From NCBI GenBank assembly GCA_015680685.1, contig MNCI01033474.1, positions 2,065,396 through 2,129,395 of the forward strand: 64,000 bases of DNA, written 5' to 3'. The position numbers were made by a program, and so were the translations under genes. The notes beneath the pieces are model-generated. The model did no database searches. It was given only the letters and a program-made list of their open reading frames with translations, and was not told the DNA's origin. This stretch comes from Gnetum montanum (Eukaryota; Streptophyta; Gnetopsida; Gnetales; Gnetaceae). This document shows positions 11,501 through 23,538 of this stretch, one piece after another. The stretch's first letter is position 1. Each line of letters opens with the position of its first letter.

Positions 11501-12330
11501 ATGAGAACAAGTGGTAGCATTGGAAAGAGAAAACAAAACGCTAGCACAATAGAGATCTCAAAGATTGTAAGGAATTTATGGAGGCCCAAGTGACCAATCA
11601 AAGTTCCTTGTGAACCAAAGAGATTGAATGGACATGGTATTATAATGTCATCCATGGCAAGGTTGCCCTTGCTAGAGACATTATAGAGCAAAAGCTTTAC
11701 ATAGAATTGTTGGCACGTAAGACCAAGAGTAGAGACACTACGATGCCTGGGTTTATGAGTGGAGCCAAGTATAGAAAGATCGCAAAAAGAAATACAAGGC
11801 CAAATGTGAAGCCTATCTTAAGTGCTTAAAGGAGAGGTCCACCAAATGATACAAGTTGAAGATTTTTGTGAAAGGGATTCAAGTAGAGGGCATCTTTAAA
11901 TTATTTGAAGGCTTTCTAAGCATTGTTAATTTCTCATCCCCTTAGGTCTCTACTATTTTTGGGGAGGTGACTACCATGATGTTTTTGTGGAAGCCACCTA
12001 TGTCAACTAATATTGACAAAACCAACATCTTGATAGATATCAATATTAGGAAGGTGGACTAGGCTCACATCACCAAGGAATAAATTCTCCTTCATTTGGA
12101 GATTGGCCATCAAAATCTCCAACCAGAAGATGTTGCACCGAAGCCCTCTTAGGTTTGCTTATTTTATTTTTTTTAGCATATTTTATTTTAGTTTGATTTA
12201 ATTTATAGTTTTTGATTCAATTTTATAATTTGTTGATTATTAGTTAAACTTGTGTTTTGTTGTGGTACATGTACCAGGTGATACCAATGGCCCCAATGGT
12301 GAAGATGGAAGTACTCCTCAATTGTCTCCA
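8590..12330 (+). pseudogene. Ancient copy of the family-2 antisense multi-exon gene (in element D)
   Basis: Exon-like blocks bounded by GT/AG sites lie at about 8596-9048, 9156-9420, 9580-10,655, 10,795-10,979, 11,070-11,199, 11,335-12,151 and 12,277-12,330; the introns are T-rich. The last four or five blocks align with exons of the antisense gene of element C. The fifth carries ASTS, then MWEMSEDMIDNL (C: FMEGIVSDMIERL). The sixth starts LTFRWDP (C: AHLRWDP) and continues with EQKLYIELLARK (C: EQRMQIELLAQK) and YEWSQ, KDRKKKYKAKCEAYLKCLKE (C: QEWRQKEKDHK, SAAYRKCYRD). The block at 9706-10,035 is the longest open piece (109 codons, with FSDIFGISFKGLKIFTKVGK). I recognise no known family. Many stops are C-to-T type. 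It lies antisense to the gag-protease of element D. Confidence 0.65.
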
Positions 12331-12700
12331 ATAGTTCCTTGGTACCATCTATTGGTCATTGCCCTTCATTATCCCTTTTGTTATGTTTTTGTTTGACATC
12401 ATGATGTATTGGCTAGTGTTAGCCATTTGATTGATTGATGGACAATTTAATGTTTCATGTATTTTTTAGACTTTTTTCATGCTATGTGATAAAAATTTAG
12501 ACTATTATTATATTTAGGTTTTACTTTAGTTTATATGTTTTAATGTTTTATATTTTATATATGTTTAATATTGATGTTTTTGTTTGTCATATGATATGTT
12601 AGTTAAGTTATGAGATTGTGGTTAGTTATAAAATGGTACATTTGGCTCTATATTAGCTACTAAGGTATAAGCTAAGTTGTAGACTATGATAAACATTTTT

Positions 12701-12852
12701 ACCAATTTTAGGCCATGGTGGATCCTATAATTTTTAGGCCATGGTGGATCCTATAATTTTTTGCTAGTTTTAGGCCATGGTGGCCCATACGATTTAGTAG
12801 TTTTAGGCCATGTCAGGTCATAGGTTTTGCTAGTTTTAGGCCATGATGGGCC
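12701..12852 (-). repeat. Motif array 1 of element D
   Basis: Five copies of GCTAGTTTTAGGCCATGGTGG or close variants are packed at about 12,701, 12,731, 12,763, 12,796 and 12,829. In the element's direction they read GGCC, a variable pair, CATGGCCTAAAACTAG. This is the decayed equivalent of the five perfect copies at 49,285-49,599 in element C. It sits in the same place, between the protease and the 3' end of the antisense gene. Confidence 0.7.
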
Positions 12853-13359
12853 TTGCAATTAAAATGGAGACTTTTTATTGATTTTTCATGTTTTCAGAAT
12901 TTTTATGAGCTTTTTCTAAGTTTTAAATTTTTTATGATATTTTTTATGTTTTATATTATAAAATAAAAATTCTTGAAAAATTAAATTGTAAACAAGAGTA
13001 AACCTTAGGCTCCATGTAAAGTAAAGGTTAAAATAAAGTGAAATGAAAGCAAACAAAATAGTGCATACAAGTAACCTATAAACTAGGCTAAAAAGGCTAT
13101 AGCTAAAGAAGGCCACATAGTTATAGGTGCAACGGTGAGCGAATCAAGGGCATACATCAATTATACAAGTGTTTCCTAATCTGTGATAGATTAGAAAATG
13201 CATACAGTCTACTTTGCACAATTCTATATTCCTCGTTTCCTTCGCTTACAATGTTGAAAGGGAGCTCTTTCCATGATGCAATGATGGATCCATCATTATT
13301 AGTTTTGGCCTATTGTGCTCTATCAATCTTCTTAACTTTATGGCTAATAGTAGGAGTTT

Positions 13360-14090
13360 CTTCTTGAAACTCCACTTGGGACCCTTGTTTTATGTCAATG
13401 TTGTTGACTACCAAGGAAACTGCACTATCACTATGGATGATTAAATCACCTCCCTCATAAGGCAAGTGAATTTAATGGTGGATTGGTGAGGAAATAGCTT
13501 GTAATTGGGCTAGCCAAGACCTCCCTAAAATAAGTTTGAATCCCAGTGTCTCTTCCACCATCAAGAAATTGGCCATTGTGGGGAATTATTTCCCTAGCAC
13601 AAAGTTTAAAGAAATTGAGCCTTTTATAACCACTAGAGATCCATTAAAGGATTTAAGAGTAGTTGTTAAAGCATGCTGAATATGCTCAATTAGGCCTAAA
13701 TGTTAAACAATGTTATAAGGTATTACATTTATTGGGGCTTTATCATCAACATGTACCCCATGCACTTTATATTGATCCACCCTTATAGTTATTAAGAGGG
13801 AAGCCTTGGTTGCTTGCCATCTTGGGGATTGATCTTGACCTCACTTTTACGAAACACTAGCACTATCAACCTCACTTCTTCCTTTGGTGAAGGTGGTACC
13901 ATAACTACATGGATGGACTCTTCACTAGTGGGGATGTCCTAGCTAATAGGAATAGAGGTCAACATCTTCACCAATGCTTCATGGTGTGCAAAAAATATCA
14001 TCACAAGGTTATATAGGCTAAGGGAGGTGTTCTTTTGTTTTAGCAACTACTTGACCTACTCCATCATAATGAGAAAGTTTATGTAATTGG
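13360..14090 (-). pseudogene. Retropepsin-like protease domain of element D
   Basis: The minus-strand translation follows the protease of element C closely: QKNTSLSLYNLVM, then ITIRVDQYKVHGVHVDDKA, then FLMVEETLGFKLILGRSWL, AQLQAISSPIHH and IHLPYEGGDLIIHSD. The family's catalytic Asp-Thr/Ser-Gly is DDG in C and DDK here, so the active-site glycine is lost. At least four stops interrupt the frame. The close match over more than 200 codons shows that C and D belong to one family in spite of very different ages. Confidence 0.8.
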
Positions 14091-14352
14091 TTATAGGCTT
14101 TTCATTCTTAATGTTCTTGAATTCATTCATGCATCCCAAAATCAGAACTTTATGTTTCAATTGTTGTGTTTTGGCTTCTTTTTCCTTTCCTTGTTGTTTG
14201 GGGTCCTCCTATGGTTGACTAGTTAAGGTGGCCTAAGCATTAGAACTCATTGGAATAAATGAGATGGAAATGGGCTTTTACAAGCTCATTTCATTCCATG
14301 CCTTGGCCTATTTTTTGTCATCATTCATAGGCTTTGTCATGGGATTTTTGCA

Positions 14353-15421
14353 TTATTTGATCAAGGATTTCTTCTTATTGTTAATTTGTTGTGAATAAGT
14401 CATTACATTGGCCAATATGGGAGGATGTTTTTCAGTTGTAGGGGTAGGTTTGGTTGGAATGAATGGAGGCACTCTAATCACGAAAGGCTTCTTGGGAGGC
14501 ATAGGTGAAGGGACCCTTACAACAAAAGGGTTTCTTAAACTAGTCAAAGTTGAAGGACCCTTATCATTGTCAGAAGGTACCTGAATTGCAAATGGCTCCC
14601 GCATAAGTCTAGTATCATTATTCACATTGAATGTGGCTATACCATATGGGTTTTTTTAGCATTAAATGGGTCCTTGTATACTTGCATGGATTGGATTTTT
14701 GGCCTAACTAAGTTTGAGGCATCAAGGACTAGTTTTTTCTTGTCTATCGTATTTTGCAAATCATCCTTTAATGATATGAAAAATTCAATGTCATGACCTA
14801 GCAATTAATGGTAATTGCAAAAATGGTCAAGCTTGAAGTACTTCAACACTATAGGATCATCCTTGGTTGCAAGAGTGGGATTTTGGGCTATCTTGCATAG
14901 TCTTTCATGCCTCTGGTAGGCATTTTCAATCATTTATTTGTATCGTATTCTTCCACTCTTCAACTAATCAAGGAGTTATAATGGTTTTAGTAGTAACCTA
15001 GTATACTTCAATTAATATTTTCATTCAACGTTATGCCTTGTAGTAGTTGATGCAAAGGTCCTAGATGTTGAAGATTGATTGTTATTGGTAGGGGCCTTGG
15101 GTTGATTCATCCTAGGCCCATATGTAGTTGTCTTATTTTCTTTGCCCACTGTGGCCAAAGTTAGATTGTTTTTTCTCCACTTTTCCATATCCTTCTAGGT
15201 GTTATGGTTCTTGTATTACATGTAGGTAGGATCATGACTAGCCTCAACCATGTTCTATATGTTCTTTTTTTGGGAAAATGATTAGGTAAGTGATCATGAC
15301 GCTAGGTAGTACATTTTTTACTTGATGAAGTCATTAACCATCCCTTTGAATATAGCAAGAAGATGGATCTTGGCTATCAGTTTTTGAATTTCATTAAGAA
15401 GAGCATTTCATTTCATATCAT
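14353..15421 (-). pseudogene. gag C-terminal half of element D
   Basis: From right to left the minus strand encodes NEIQKLIAKIHLLAIFKGMV (matches C NEIRNPIADSHLLAIFKGAV). Then follow the knuckle region FKLDHFCNYH, GHDIEF (first Cys, His and GH kept, last Cys lost) and SLKDDLQNTIDKKKLVLDAS. Then comes an open 90-codon frame with three copies of the short motif PF-[AV]-[IV]-[QR]-VP. Element C has the same three motifs in the same place. Product: gag capsid/nucleocapsid, dead. The domain is split from its N-terminal half by the insertion at 15,422-16,646. Confidence 0.75.
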
Positions 15422-15621
15422 TGAACTTATAAGGGGGAGGATGAATAAGTTCCTCAAATCAAACCTTTATGAAACAAAGCACACACATGAATTTATGTGG
15501 TTCCCCAACTTGGATACTCCAAACTCAAAGGGTAGATCAAAAGCACACATTTGCACTTTGTTACTCTCAAAATGTGGTTGAGGGATCCACATCCTATATA
15601 ATATTCAAGCCTTGATCTGGA

Positions 15622-15783
15622 GTGTTGTATTGTAGCACCAATCACTTAACCTTGTAAGGTCCCATCAGGCTTAGAAATGTGGTTTCAAGGCTTCCAAAAC
15701 CTTTACAATCTTAGGCTCCAAAACCAAAGTGTTGTATCGTAGCACCAACAACTCAATCTTGTAGGATCCCAACAAGCTTAAGC
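15622..15783. repeat. Two diverged copies of a ~53-bp repeat
   Basis: AGTGTTGTATTGTAGCACCA at 15,622 and AGTGTTGTATCGTAGCACCA at 15,730 begin two similar blocks that end in CARGCTTA. They lie inside the 1.2-kb insertion. Confidence 0.6.
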
Positions 15784-16034
15784 ACATCAACCCCATAGGG
15801 AAATAAGAAAAAGAATTACAAGGGACAATTACAACTTAATTTGCTAATCCTTGTATAGTTAGGTATAGCACACTTTACAATGCAAAAATTATAAGACAAT
15901 GAGGAGTAAAAAAGAATTCAATGATTGCAAATGATTATACAATGAATACAAAAAGGCTTGTACTTTTTCCAATGCACATCAAGTCTTCTTATAGCTACTA
16001 TATTTCTAAATCCATCTTGGAACTTGTGTAATGG

Positions 16035-16350
16035 CTAGCTAATATTCAATAATGGTCATGGGAGACATATTTCCCATGCCTGAGATGTCTCTCTAAATTT
16101 GACTTCAATACTAGGAAGACATATTTGTTTTCTAAAAGATGTCTTTTTGAAGTCTCCATTCTAAAATATTTCTATGTTTTATGAAAGATGTCTTTGTGAA
16201 CTTGGTCTACATTCTCTAAAGATGACTTTTTTCTCATGAAATATGTATTTTTCTAAGAAAGACATCTTGTTGTTTCTAAAGACATCTTTGTCTAGATTCA
16301 CTCTAATTCTACCAAGATGTTTGCTATTTCCTAGAGACATCGTTCTTCCA
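16035..16350. repeat. Cluster of AGATGTCTTT / AAAGACATCT motifs
   Basis: About ten copies of the 10-base word AAAGACATCT or its reverse complement, with one or two changes, occur in both orientations within about 310 bases (for example GAAAGATGTCTTTGTG and CTAAAGACATCTTTGTC). Adjacent opposite copies could form short hairpins. The cluster lies in the inserted segment, about where U3 repeats of an LTR would be. Confidence 0.55.
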
Positions 16351-16646
16351 TTTTATTTATCTCTTCAATTTATCATTCCTTGGTCATAGCCTTGATCTTA
16401 TGCATGCTTGTATGATGATAAATTTTCTTACATAATATCAGGTCCTTCTCCATGTTCTTTGAATGTTCATTTGAAGACCATCTGGATGACTTCCTCCTTT
16501 AAACTCCAAATAGTTTGTTTCTTATGTCCATACCTTTACTCAATCAAAGGTCTTGTCTCGAAAGCATAAAAACTACACAAACATACAAGCAAACATGTTT
16601 TCCATTTTTCTTAATGTTTTAACATACCAAAACCAAGAGGTCCACA

Positions 16647-18010
16647 TCCATCGTTGTATAAACTTTTGTACTGGCTTAAGGGATCCCTACTTGACCTTCA
16701 TTAGCTAGTTGAGAGTCATGTCAAGGTTCAAGTTGTACTTGAAATTATTAATGAACTATGATATTAAGTCTTAAAGTGAGGATATGGATCATCTTGGTAG
16801 TGCACAATACAAGTCCAAAGCCTTCTCCATTAGGGACAAAGGAGAAATTTGCATTATGGTATGTAGCTAGGCTTGGAGTAATAGGCACTTACAATGGAAG
16901 GTTATCAAGTGGACATTAGGGTTGCCTTCATTATTGTACTTAGTGAATTGGGGAATGGTAATGCTCAATGGAAGAGTCATTAGTGGGATAGCAAGACTAA
17001 TTGGATCATCTTGATAGAAATCCATTATCTTTACTATCTAGGTTGTGGAAGCCTTGAGCTTTCATAACTCTTTCATTAAGTCTTGGATTATTTGGAATGT
17101 CTAATCCAATCCTTATGGCATTCCTATGGATTAGGGTATTTGTAAAAATGGTTAAGATATTAATTGAGAGGATTGTGGCCTCATGATGGGTTGTAGTATA
17201 GAAGGAAGAGGCTAGGTTATCGTGTTATGGATGGCTTAAAGAATGAAAAGGATGTTTGTGCTAACACTTGAGGTGCAAAGGGACAAATCGTGTATGTGTC
17301 CCATGGATTGTTTGTGGTTCTATTGTGGGATCCACTGGTATAGAGAAGGGGTGAGCAATGGTGAGAACCATCAATGAGGGCCATATAGAATAAGGCTACA
17401 TGGAAAAAGGCATGGAAGAAAATAGGAAGGTTGTTTAAGACAACTTTTTCTTGGTGCAATGCTATAACTAGTGTAGTCCCAAACATCATGGGATATATAG
17501 GAGATGATGGTTAAGATGCCTATCCCATGGAAGAGATAGATAGGGCCTAAGTTGCTCTAGTAGTTTGAGGGAGCAATTTTTGGAATAGGCTTCCTATGAA
17601 ATTATTTGGATCATGCTCCACCTTGAACTCATCATGCTTCTCATGCTGGCCCTTCAAACTGAGGTTTTCACTCTATTCATTCATCTCAATCAATTTAGAA
17701 ATTATGCTTGTTTGAGCATTGGTAAGAAATATTTTATCATAGGAATAGGGTATATACTCTTTTCCATTATTGTGAATTAACTAATACTCATGCTTGGCTT
17801 CAACCTTTATGCTTGGAATAAGTAATCTAGCTTGGATCTTAGCATAGAGATAGTTGTAATGTTCTTTGTTGAGCATAACAAAACCTTAGCTTTAGCATCT
17901 TTTCCTAAGAAATTATCTATGCTTGGCTATTGCAGGGCCTCTTGGATCATAGATCCTTAGCCCATCCTAATTGAATACCATGTCTATCATATCGATGAGC
18001 AAAACTATGG
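16647..18010 (-). pseudogene. gag N-terminal half of element D
   Basis: The minus strand encodes an N-terminal block near 17,870-17,700 (EHYNYLYAKIQARL, then NNGKEYIPYSYD). This matches C EEYNFICVKIQARL and E EQYYNFLCAKIQDGL. At about 17,035-16,650 it has IMDFYQDDPISLAIP, then FTKYNNEGNPNVHL, MEKALDLYCALPR and FKYNLNLDMTLN, the retrotransposon gag core in C. Between them lies a proline-poor, strongly decayed linker. Roughly one stop per 15-20 codons. It forms the 5' coding start of element D, and shows that the N-terminal block is an old and stable part of family-2 gag. Confidence 0.75.
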
Positions 18011-18929
18011 ACTTATTGAAAGGCATTTTCAAGGATGTTGATTTGGCTTCTTTATTATTTTTAGTAAAAATTTCAATAAGCAGGATTTCCCAATGGCATA
18101 GTTAATCATAAATGGAAAAAATGGTTGCAACTATTGCTATAGTCTAAATGGTATATACTACACTTATAAAAATGATGTTATGGTTTTCTTTATGTTGGTA
18201 ATACCAACTACAGTGGTTTCACTGGCAAGGTCTATGCTATGGAGTGTTCTATAGATCATAGTGTTTTCTAGCTAGCTACATTGAGGTAGATGGTGGAAAT
18301 GGATTTTCACCTAGTAAAACTAGGTTGGAAAATTTTTTACCTTAGAGGAAGTATGTTTCTTTGAAAAAAGTTAAAATGTGAAAACTTTGGGTTTTTCCAA
18401 GAACTACACTAGAGTCCTAGAAGTGTCTACATTGGCTTTTTCCTACAACAATTCATAGCAAGTATATTTGAGTTTTAGGATGGATCTATGTTGGTCTTTA
18501 GGTGTCAAGTGTGAATTCTAATAGGTAGAAATTGTAGCTTTTAGCATAGAATGTGCTAGTTTCCAAAGATCATTAAATCATTATTGAAGATCTTAAGATG
18601 TTTGTGTGATGATTAGCCAAAAAGGTGGAAGAATTTATGATCTATTGTTGAAGTCTCTTATAATAATTCATTTTATTCCTACATTTGGAAGATATCATTT
18701 GAGGATAATTATGATTTTAGTCTTAGAATGTTGGATGATATAAAACATTTTAATGAGGAGGCATAATTAAGTATTGAATTTAAATAGGATACAAAAGACT
18801 TGCATTCTTAAGTAAAGAAAACATTAATTAGAAAGGCTAAATAGTTTCTTCAAGAGAATAATGAGGAAAAATAAAGCTAAAATTTAAGGTTGGTAATCTT
18901 ATTTGTATTCACATAAAGAAGAAGAGGCT
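18011..18929. other. Probable leader and decayed 5' LTR of element D
   Basis: By comparison with element C, whose LTR ends 247 bases before the gag ATG, the D LTR should begin near 18,270. A PBS-like TTTTCTAGCTAGCT lies at 18,261-18,274, and TAGATGGTGGAAATGG just after it is faintly like the LTR end of C in reverse complement. No gene is visible. The assignment is positional. Confidence 0.3.
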
Positions 18930-19205
18930 TAGAAGAATTAGTTGGTCCAAATTAAAAGAAAATAAGATATGTCCTTTCAAAATTAATATCAAAATGAATG
19001 ATAATGCTTTTTACATATTAATGCATAATGATGCTACCATGTCTTTTGTTTTTAATGTTACAAATTTTACCCATTATCATGCTCCTAATAATAACCATAC
19101 CATAAAGAGTAGCATGGAGAAGTTAAAGAATACCATTGCTAACCCTAAGTATTTCAAGAAGATAAATGTAATAAACTTGAAGAAGAAGAAGGCTTCAAGC
19201 ACATA
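18930..19205 (+). repeat. Left arm of a diverged inverted repeat
   Basis: The block with AAGAGTAGCATGGAGAAGTT and GCTTCAAGCACATAG (translation SSMEKLKNTIANPK) is about 70% alike by eye to the reverse complement of 20,500-20,620. A 70-codon open frame at 18,994-19,206 covers it. The peptide is lysine-rich and unrecognised. The repeat may be two copies of an old element in opposite orientation. Confidence 0.45.
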
Positions 19206-20460
19206 GGACATAAAGAGACTTAAGTTCATGATCCATTAGGTGGATAGAAATGTCTCTAAGATTTATGAGACTCAACTAATTGAGTATGGTATCATCACTA
19301 TCTTCAAACTATTATTTACCTAGTTGGTACAGTTATAGATTCAATTGAATCATGTCTAAATAACTAAACTTAAAATCATCTTAGAAACCACATTAATTTA
19401 CTTTCAATTCATGAATAATGTATAATAAAGAAACACACCATTAAAAACCTCTCTAGTAACGCATGAAAATATGAAATACATCTAATTATAAGAGTAAGAG
19501 CTCATGAACACATGAGCCAAAGGCTCTATGGAAGTAACATGCATTCCATACATATCAAACCTTACAATACTTAGAAATTAATGAAAAGCATGAGGAATAG
19601 TATCCCTCATCATCCTTAATAATAGTCAAGAATGAAAAAAAAATATCAAGGTACCAATTTAAGATATCTAATGGATTAACTCAATTACTTCTAGTGTTCT
19701 CCTCTTACTCCAAGAAATCCTTAATTATGGCAAAAAGCTCCTCATTCTTTATCTTTGATGCTTTATAGAGCCATCAAGTTGACTTCTCATATTTTTCATT
19801 CTTAACTAATTTTTGAAATATTATTGGACACAACTATAACTATGAATTATACCTCCATGTAGTCTTGATGTGACTATGACTTCTTATGGATCAAACCCTT
19901 TGAAAATTGACTAAAAAACATAAACTTGAATTGCTTCATTTTCTTAGTTTAAGGGAACTATGATTCATAATTCCTAACAAACTTGAAAATCAAAAGCATT
20001 CTTTTATTAGTGCAAGAAAATTACAAGCTACAATGTCTCATAATTAGAGTTTTTAACATTTCATAAAAACGTAACTAATTCTTAATATGTGTGACTGCAT
20101 GCCATAGCCTATAAAAATTTTATAGGCTTATTCCAGCCTCTTGTAAGTTGTACCCACCATATAGCTCCTTTTTTAATCATAAAAAGTATTTAAAAATTTA
20201 CCTTTTCCTTCATTTAAACCACTACAAGCTGCATAAGTATACAACCCCTAATTATGATGAGCTACAAGTTTCATTAGCTCTCACTTGCTATCTAACATTT
20301 AAAATACATCATTTCAACCTCTAATTAAAGGAAAGTTTAAAAGATAAACTTCTCAATATTCCTCTATACTAAAAGTATAGATGAATAATGGTTTATAAGT
20401 ATTTATGATATTCCAATAAGCCAATTGGATTTCATTGATTCATAAAACATTATAAATATC
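19206..20460. other. AT-rich DNA, no gene seen
   Basis: Both strands are closed by frequent stops and no family motif was found. Composition matches the neighbouring decayed elements. Confidence 0.5.
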
Positions 20461-20690
20461 TTAATCATTAAAATAAATTAGGTACTCAAATAAATTTAGG
20501 CCCCATGTACTTGAATCCTTTCTTATAATCAAGACAATTATCTTCCTCCCCTTTAAAGATTTAGGGTTAACAATAATACCCTTTAGCTTCTCCATGATAC
20601 TCTTTAAGATTTTATCTATCATAGGTATGGTGGTAGTGTGGAGGATCTGAATATACAACAAAAGTTAATCCCAAACTTGGAAAATTTATT
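20461..20690 (-). repeat. Right arm of a diverged inverted repeat
   Basis: The minus-strand 66-codon frame has SIMEKLKGIIVNPKSLKGRK followed by IRKDSSTW. The plus-strand arm at 18,930-19,205 has SSMEKLKNTIANPK and KKKASST. Conservation at the peptide level suggests a once-coding short domain, which I do not recognise. Confidence 0.45.
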
Positions 20691-22694
20691 TTCTAAGACT
20701 ATGACCTCATTGGAAATAAGCTACCACATTTCTTGGATCATAGTTAAGATCATGAGTTTGTCACTAGTACATTGTCAATTATGGTGAATATTTTTAATAG
20801 AAGTACAAAGACTATAACTAGACTATTATCTTTCAACAAGTCACAACAAGTGTAGAATGATAAGCATATGTTAGCCACAAAGGCACCATGTCTATCTAAA
20901 GTTCATCTTGTCTAGATTTTTAGCCTCCTAAAAGCAACATGACTTAGAGTGCAAGTAGGATGTGTGCTTGGTGAAACTCTTTCTAAATGAGAATTGGGCA
21001 TGAGGTCACTATGAGTGTATAGAATTTAGAGTTTATACAATATAATATAGAACTACTAGTTCTTATTCATAGTTGAGTGCCACTGGGATCACACTATGAT
21101 AAAAAATATAAAAGAAACTCAATTTGAGAAATTTCAAGATCAAATGTTTGCAACTACATTCCAAACATTACAAGAAGATAGATAAGGATGAGATATATGA
21201 ATTTAGACTACTATAATTGGGAGAAAAATGTATGTAACATTGGTTTGTTCCTTAAAATGAATTCTTCTACATAAACCCTTTATAAACGTATATCAATCTT
21301 CATGGAAAAATATCCAAAACATCTAAAGAAAGCATACAGCATTAAATGTATGAAAGAGAGATAATTCAATAATATAAAAGCATGCAAAATAAGCCAAATT
21401 AAGTCAAGAAATATCATAGAAATAAATCTAAAAGTGAATCCCAATACTTGAAAAGAAATTGATAAGGAGATGTGGCTAATTTGTCATTTTAACCTTCTAA
21501 CACTTAAAACCCTTCAATGCATTAGACCTTCAAACCTATAAAACTTGAAATGAATATGCATAAAAACTATAAAAGAAAAATTCTAACTAAAATTATAAAA
21601 ACATTCATAAGAGACATGTGAAAATGTAATAAATCTTAAGAATTCATGCTTGAAAAAATTTGTAAGAATAATTCATGATGTGAGATTTCCTCTTTTGAAT
21701 GAGAGAAACATGCTTGTAGTAATGCAAAAAAATAAGAAAATAATGAAGCTTAGAAGACATTCAACCAAGCACATAAGAGACTTTCTTAAATACTTAAATG
21801 AAGGGAAGGAAGGGCTTCTTGATTTACTTCAAGCTTACCAAGGTAATTAGAATGAAAGGGATTTGAAACACTTCAAGAAAATTCATGGTGTGCACAAGAA
21901 GCTTGGTAACTGAAATTTACATTATAATTTGATAGGGATTCAAAAAAAAATAATTCCCTTATTTCTTCATTAAAAATAATACCTTATGGCCTTATTTTGG
22001 CAATACTTTTTGACTATTTTAATATGTAAATTGAAATTTACATCCCACCCACTATGAATTTTATTTATGCTAACATGTGAGGACTAAAATGTCAAATATG
22101 TTGCCAAATTTGGTAGCAAAATCCAAAAACATAGGTGGTCCATATGTTGCAACTTTGGTTTGTGAAAAGTACCAAAATGTTGGTGTTTTAGGCCTAAAAA
22201 GTTAAAAAAGCTGGTGGTGTATATGCTACACATTTAGGCCATTATAAGCATCAAAAGCATTGTAGAGAATGTTTAGAAATTTCCCAAAATCAAATCAAAA
22301 AATTCCAAGCCTATTTATACTAGATTCTACATGATTTTTAGGACCTTTTTTAGTAGATATTTTCAACACATAGAAGAGATTTCCCTAGCAAAAAGAGAGA
22401 CCTTATTTTAGTAAAGAACAAAGAAACTATTGTAGATTTCAATAGTCTTTCATAACCTTGATGGTGAAAATCAACCAAACAGACAAGTGCATAACACAAC
22501 CTACCTCCTATAATAATATTAAAATATATTCCTTGTATTTGTGGGATTTTAAGGCCTCCCAATCTATAATCTATAAATCTATTTGCTTACCATATTCTAC
22601 ATTATTTAATACAAAGTTTTTCACTTGTTTTTTCCATATTTTTTGCACATTTTACACATCTTTCTCCATTATTGGTTTAATCCTTGTTTCACAC
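20691..22694. other. AT-rich DNA, no gene seen
   Basis: A 66-codon lysine-rich frame at 21,650-21,850 has no recognisable motif. No LTR or repeat was identified. It ends at the LTR of element B. Confidence 0.5.
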
Positions 22695-23537
22695 TAATGA
22701 ATCATCATTGGTTGAATTGCATTGATGCATACTTATTGATGAAGCTACATTGACACGTACCCATCGATGTGTACTCATTGATGCATGAGATGTCTGATCT
22801 TGCCTATATAAATGTGTGCACCTACTACATTCAAGGCATTCTTCACTTAATAGCTTAGTGAAGCTTTTGTTGTTTGTTTTCTTAAGAGTTAGAATATTTT
22901 CTAAGTGTCATAGTAGGAGTTAAGAAGTGTATAGATCTTTATTTAAGCACTAATGTACCTAAACACTTCAGTATGAATGACAATAAAGATAAGCTTTCTT
23001 AATAAACGTTGTAGCACTTGGAATTAGCCTAATGTTTGCTAAATGCACTTACTATTCAGGATATTTATTTTCATTATTTTAATTAATTAATTAATTGTGA
23101 ATAATTAATACACATAAGTATGACCACCTTGAGCATACGTTAATGCTTGGTAATCCTAGTATTGCTAATGCTTGATAACCTAGTAGCATTGTAACATGTT
23201 CAAGATGTATACGATAAGTGGAAATGGATGCTCATGTTAGGATTAGCTTAAGGCATTAAATAGTTACTAGATTAATTAGCATTTTATCACTTTATTTTCA
23301 CACTTAAGAGAGATAGATAAAAAATATAAAAGTTATAAAAAAACATATGCCTCAATTACACTTAACCATACCATTGTACCTCACAAGTGGAACTAGGAAG
23401 ACAACAATTACATCCTTAAGATTCCCTACCTAGATAATAGGTCCTCAGAGACCTAAATTCTATAGAATTAAACCAAATTACTTAGTGAACACTAGTGATT
23501 TGTATGATTGGGTATAGGGACTACTTGTTATTCATCA
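22695..23537 (+). repeat. 5' LTR of element B (843 bp)
   Basis: It starts TAATGAATCATCA (3' LTR: TGATGAGTCATCA) and ends TTCATCA (3' LTR: CTCATCA). Shared landmarks with the 3' LTR include TATATAAATGTG, AGTAGGAGTTAAGAAGTGTA, ACAATAAAGAT and TAATTAATTA. Ends and general plan are like those of LTR A, so A and B are related families. By eye the two B LTRs are roughly 80-85% identical, so the insertion is old. Confidence 0.85.
22805..22812 (+). promoter_or_regulatory. TATA box of 5' LTR B
   Basis: TATATAAA lies about 110 bases from the LTR start, after several CATYGATG palindromes, and is conserved in the 3' LTR at 32,453-32,460. Confidence 0.6.
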
Positions 23538-23538
23538 T

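Larger units (their letters stand above)
15422..16646. mobile_element. 1.2-kb insertion (probable solo LTR) inside gag of element D
   Basis: Gag homology to element C stops at FIQRW (16,647) and resumes about 1.2 kb away at N-x-LLNEI (about 15,400), so a foreign piece has been inserted into one codon region. On the plus strand it runs from TGAACTTATAAG to GGTCCACA, that is TG...CA. Flanking pentamers ATCAT and TCCAT are only partly alike. On the minus strand a TATATA lies near 15,595, and ATGATATGAAAT beside the end (15,409-15,422) resembles a decayed copia-type primer site. It contains a roughly 53-bp repeat at 15,622 and 15,731 and many AGATGTCTTT motifs. No coding capacity; the open frame at 15,363-15,581 crosses the junction and is fortuitous. 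Confidence 0.55.
3608..18280 (-). mobile_element. Element D: ancient family-2 Ty3/gypsy element without pol
   Basis: Read on the minus strand the order is gag (18,010 to 14,353), protease (14,090-13,360), a short motif array (12.70-12.85 kb), then a multi-exon gene on the opposite strand (8.59-12.33 kb), long tandem repeats (4.1-8.1 kb) and a second motif array (3.6-4.0 kb). This is the same order as in the young element C. All coding parts are riddled with stops, mostly explicable by C-to-T change. The left (3') end is cut at element A's LTR. The 5' LTR should lie to the right of about 18,280 but is too decayed for me to delimit; a weak PBS-like TTCTAGC lies near 18,263-18,275. No reverse transcriptase or integrase was found. 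Confidence 0.75.

Noticed and set aside
8590-12330. Independent host gene with introns
   Set aside because: Its exons match the antisense gene of element C and it lies in the same place relative to gag, protease and motif arrays, so it belongs to element D.
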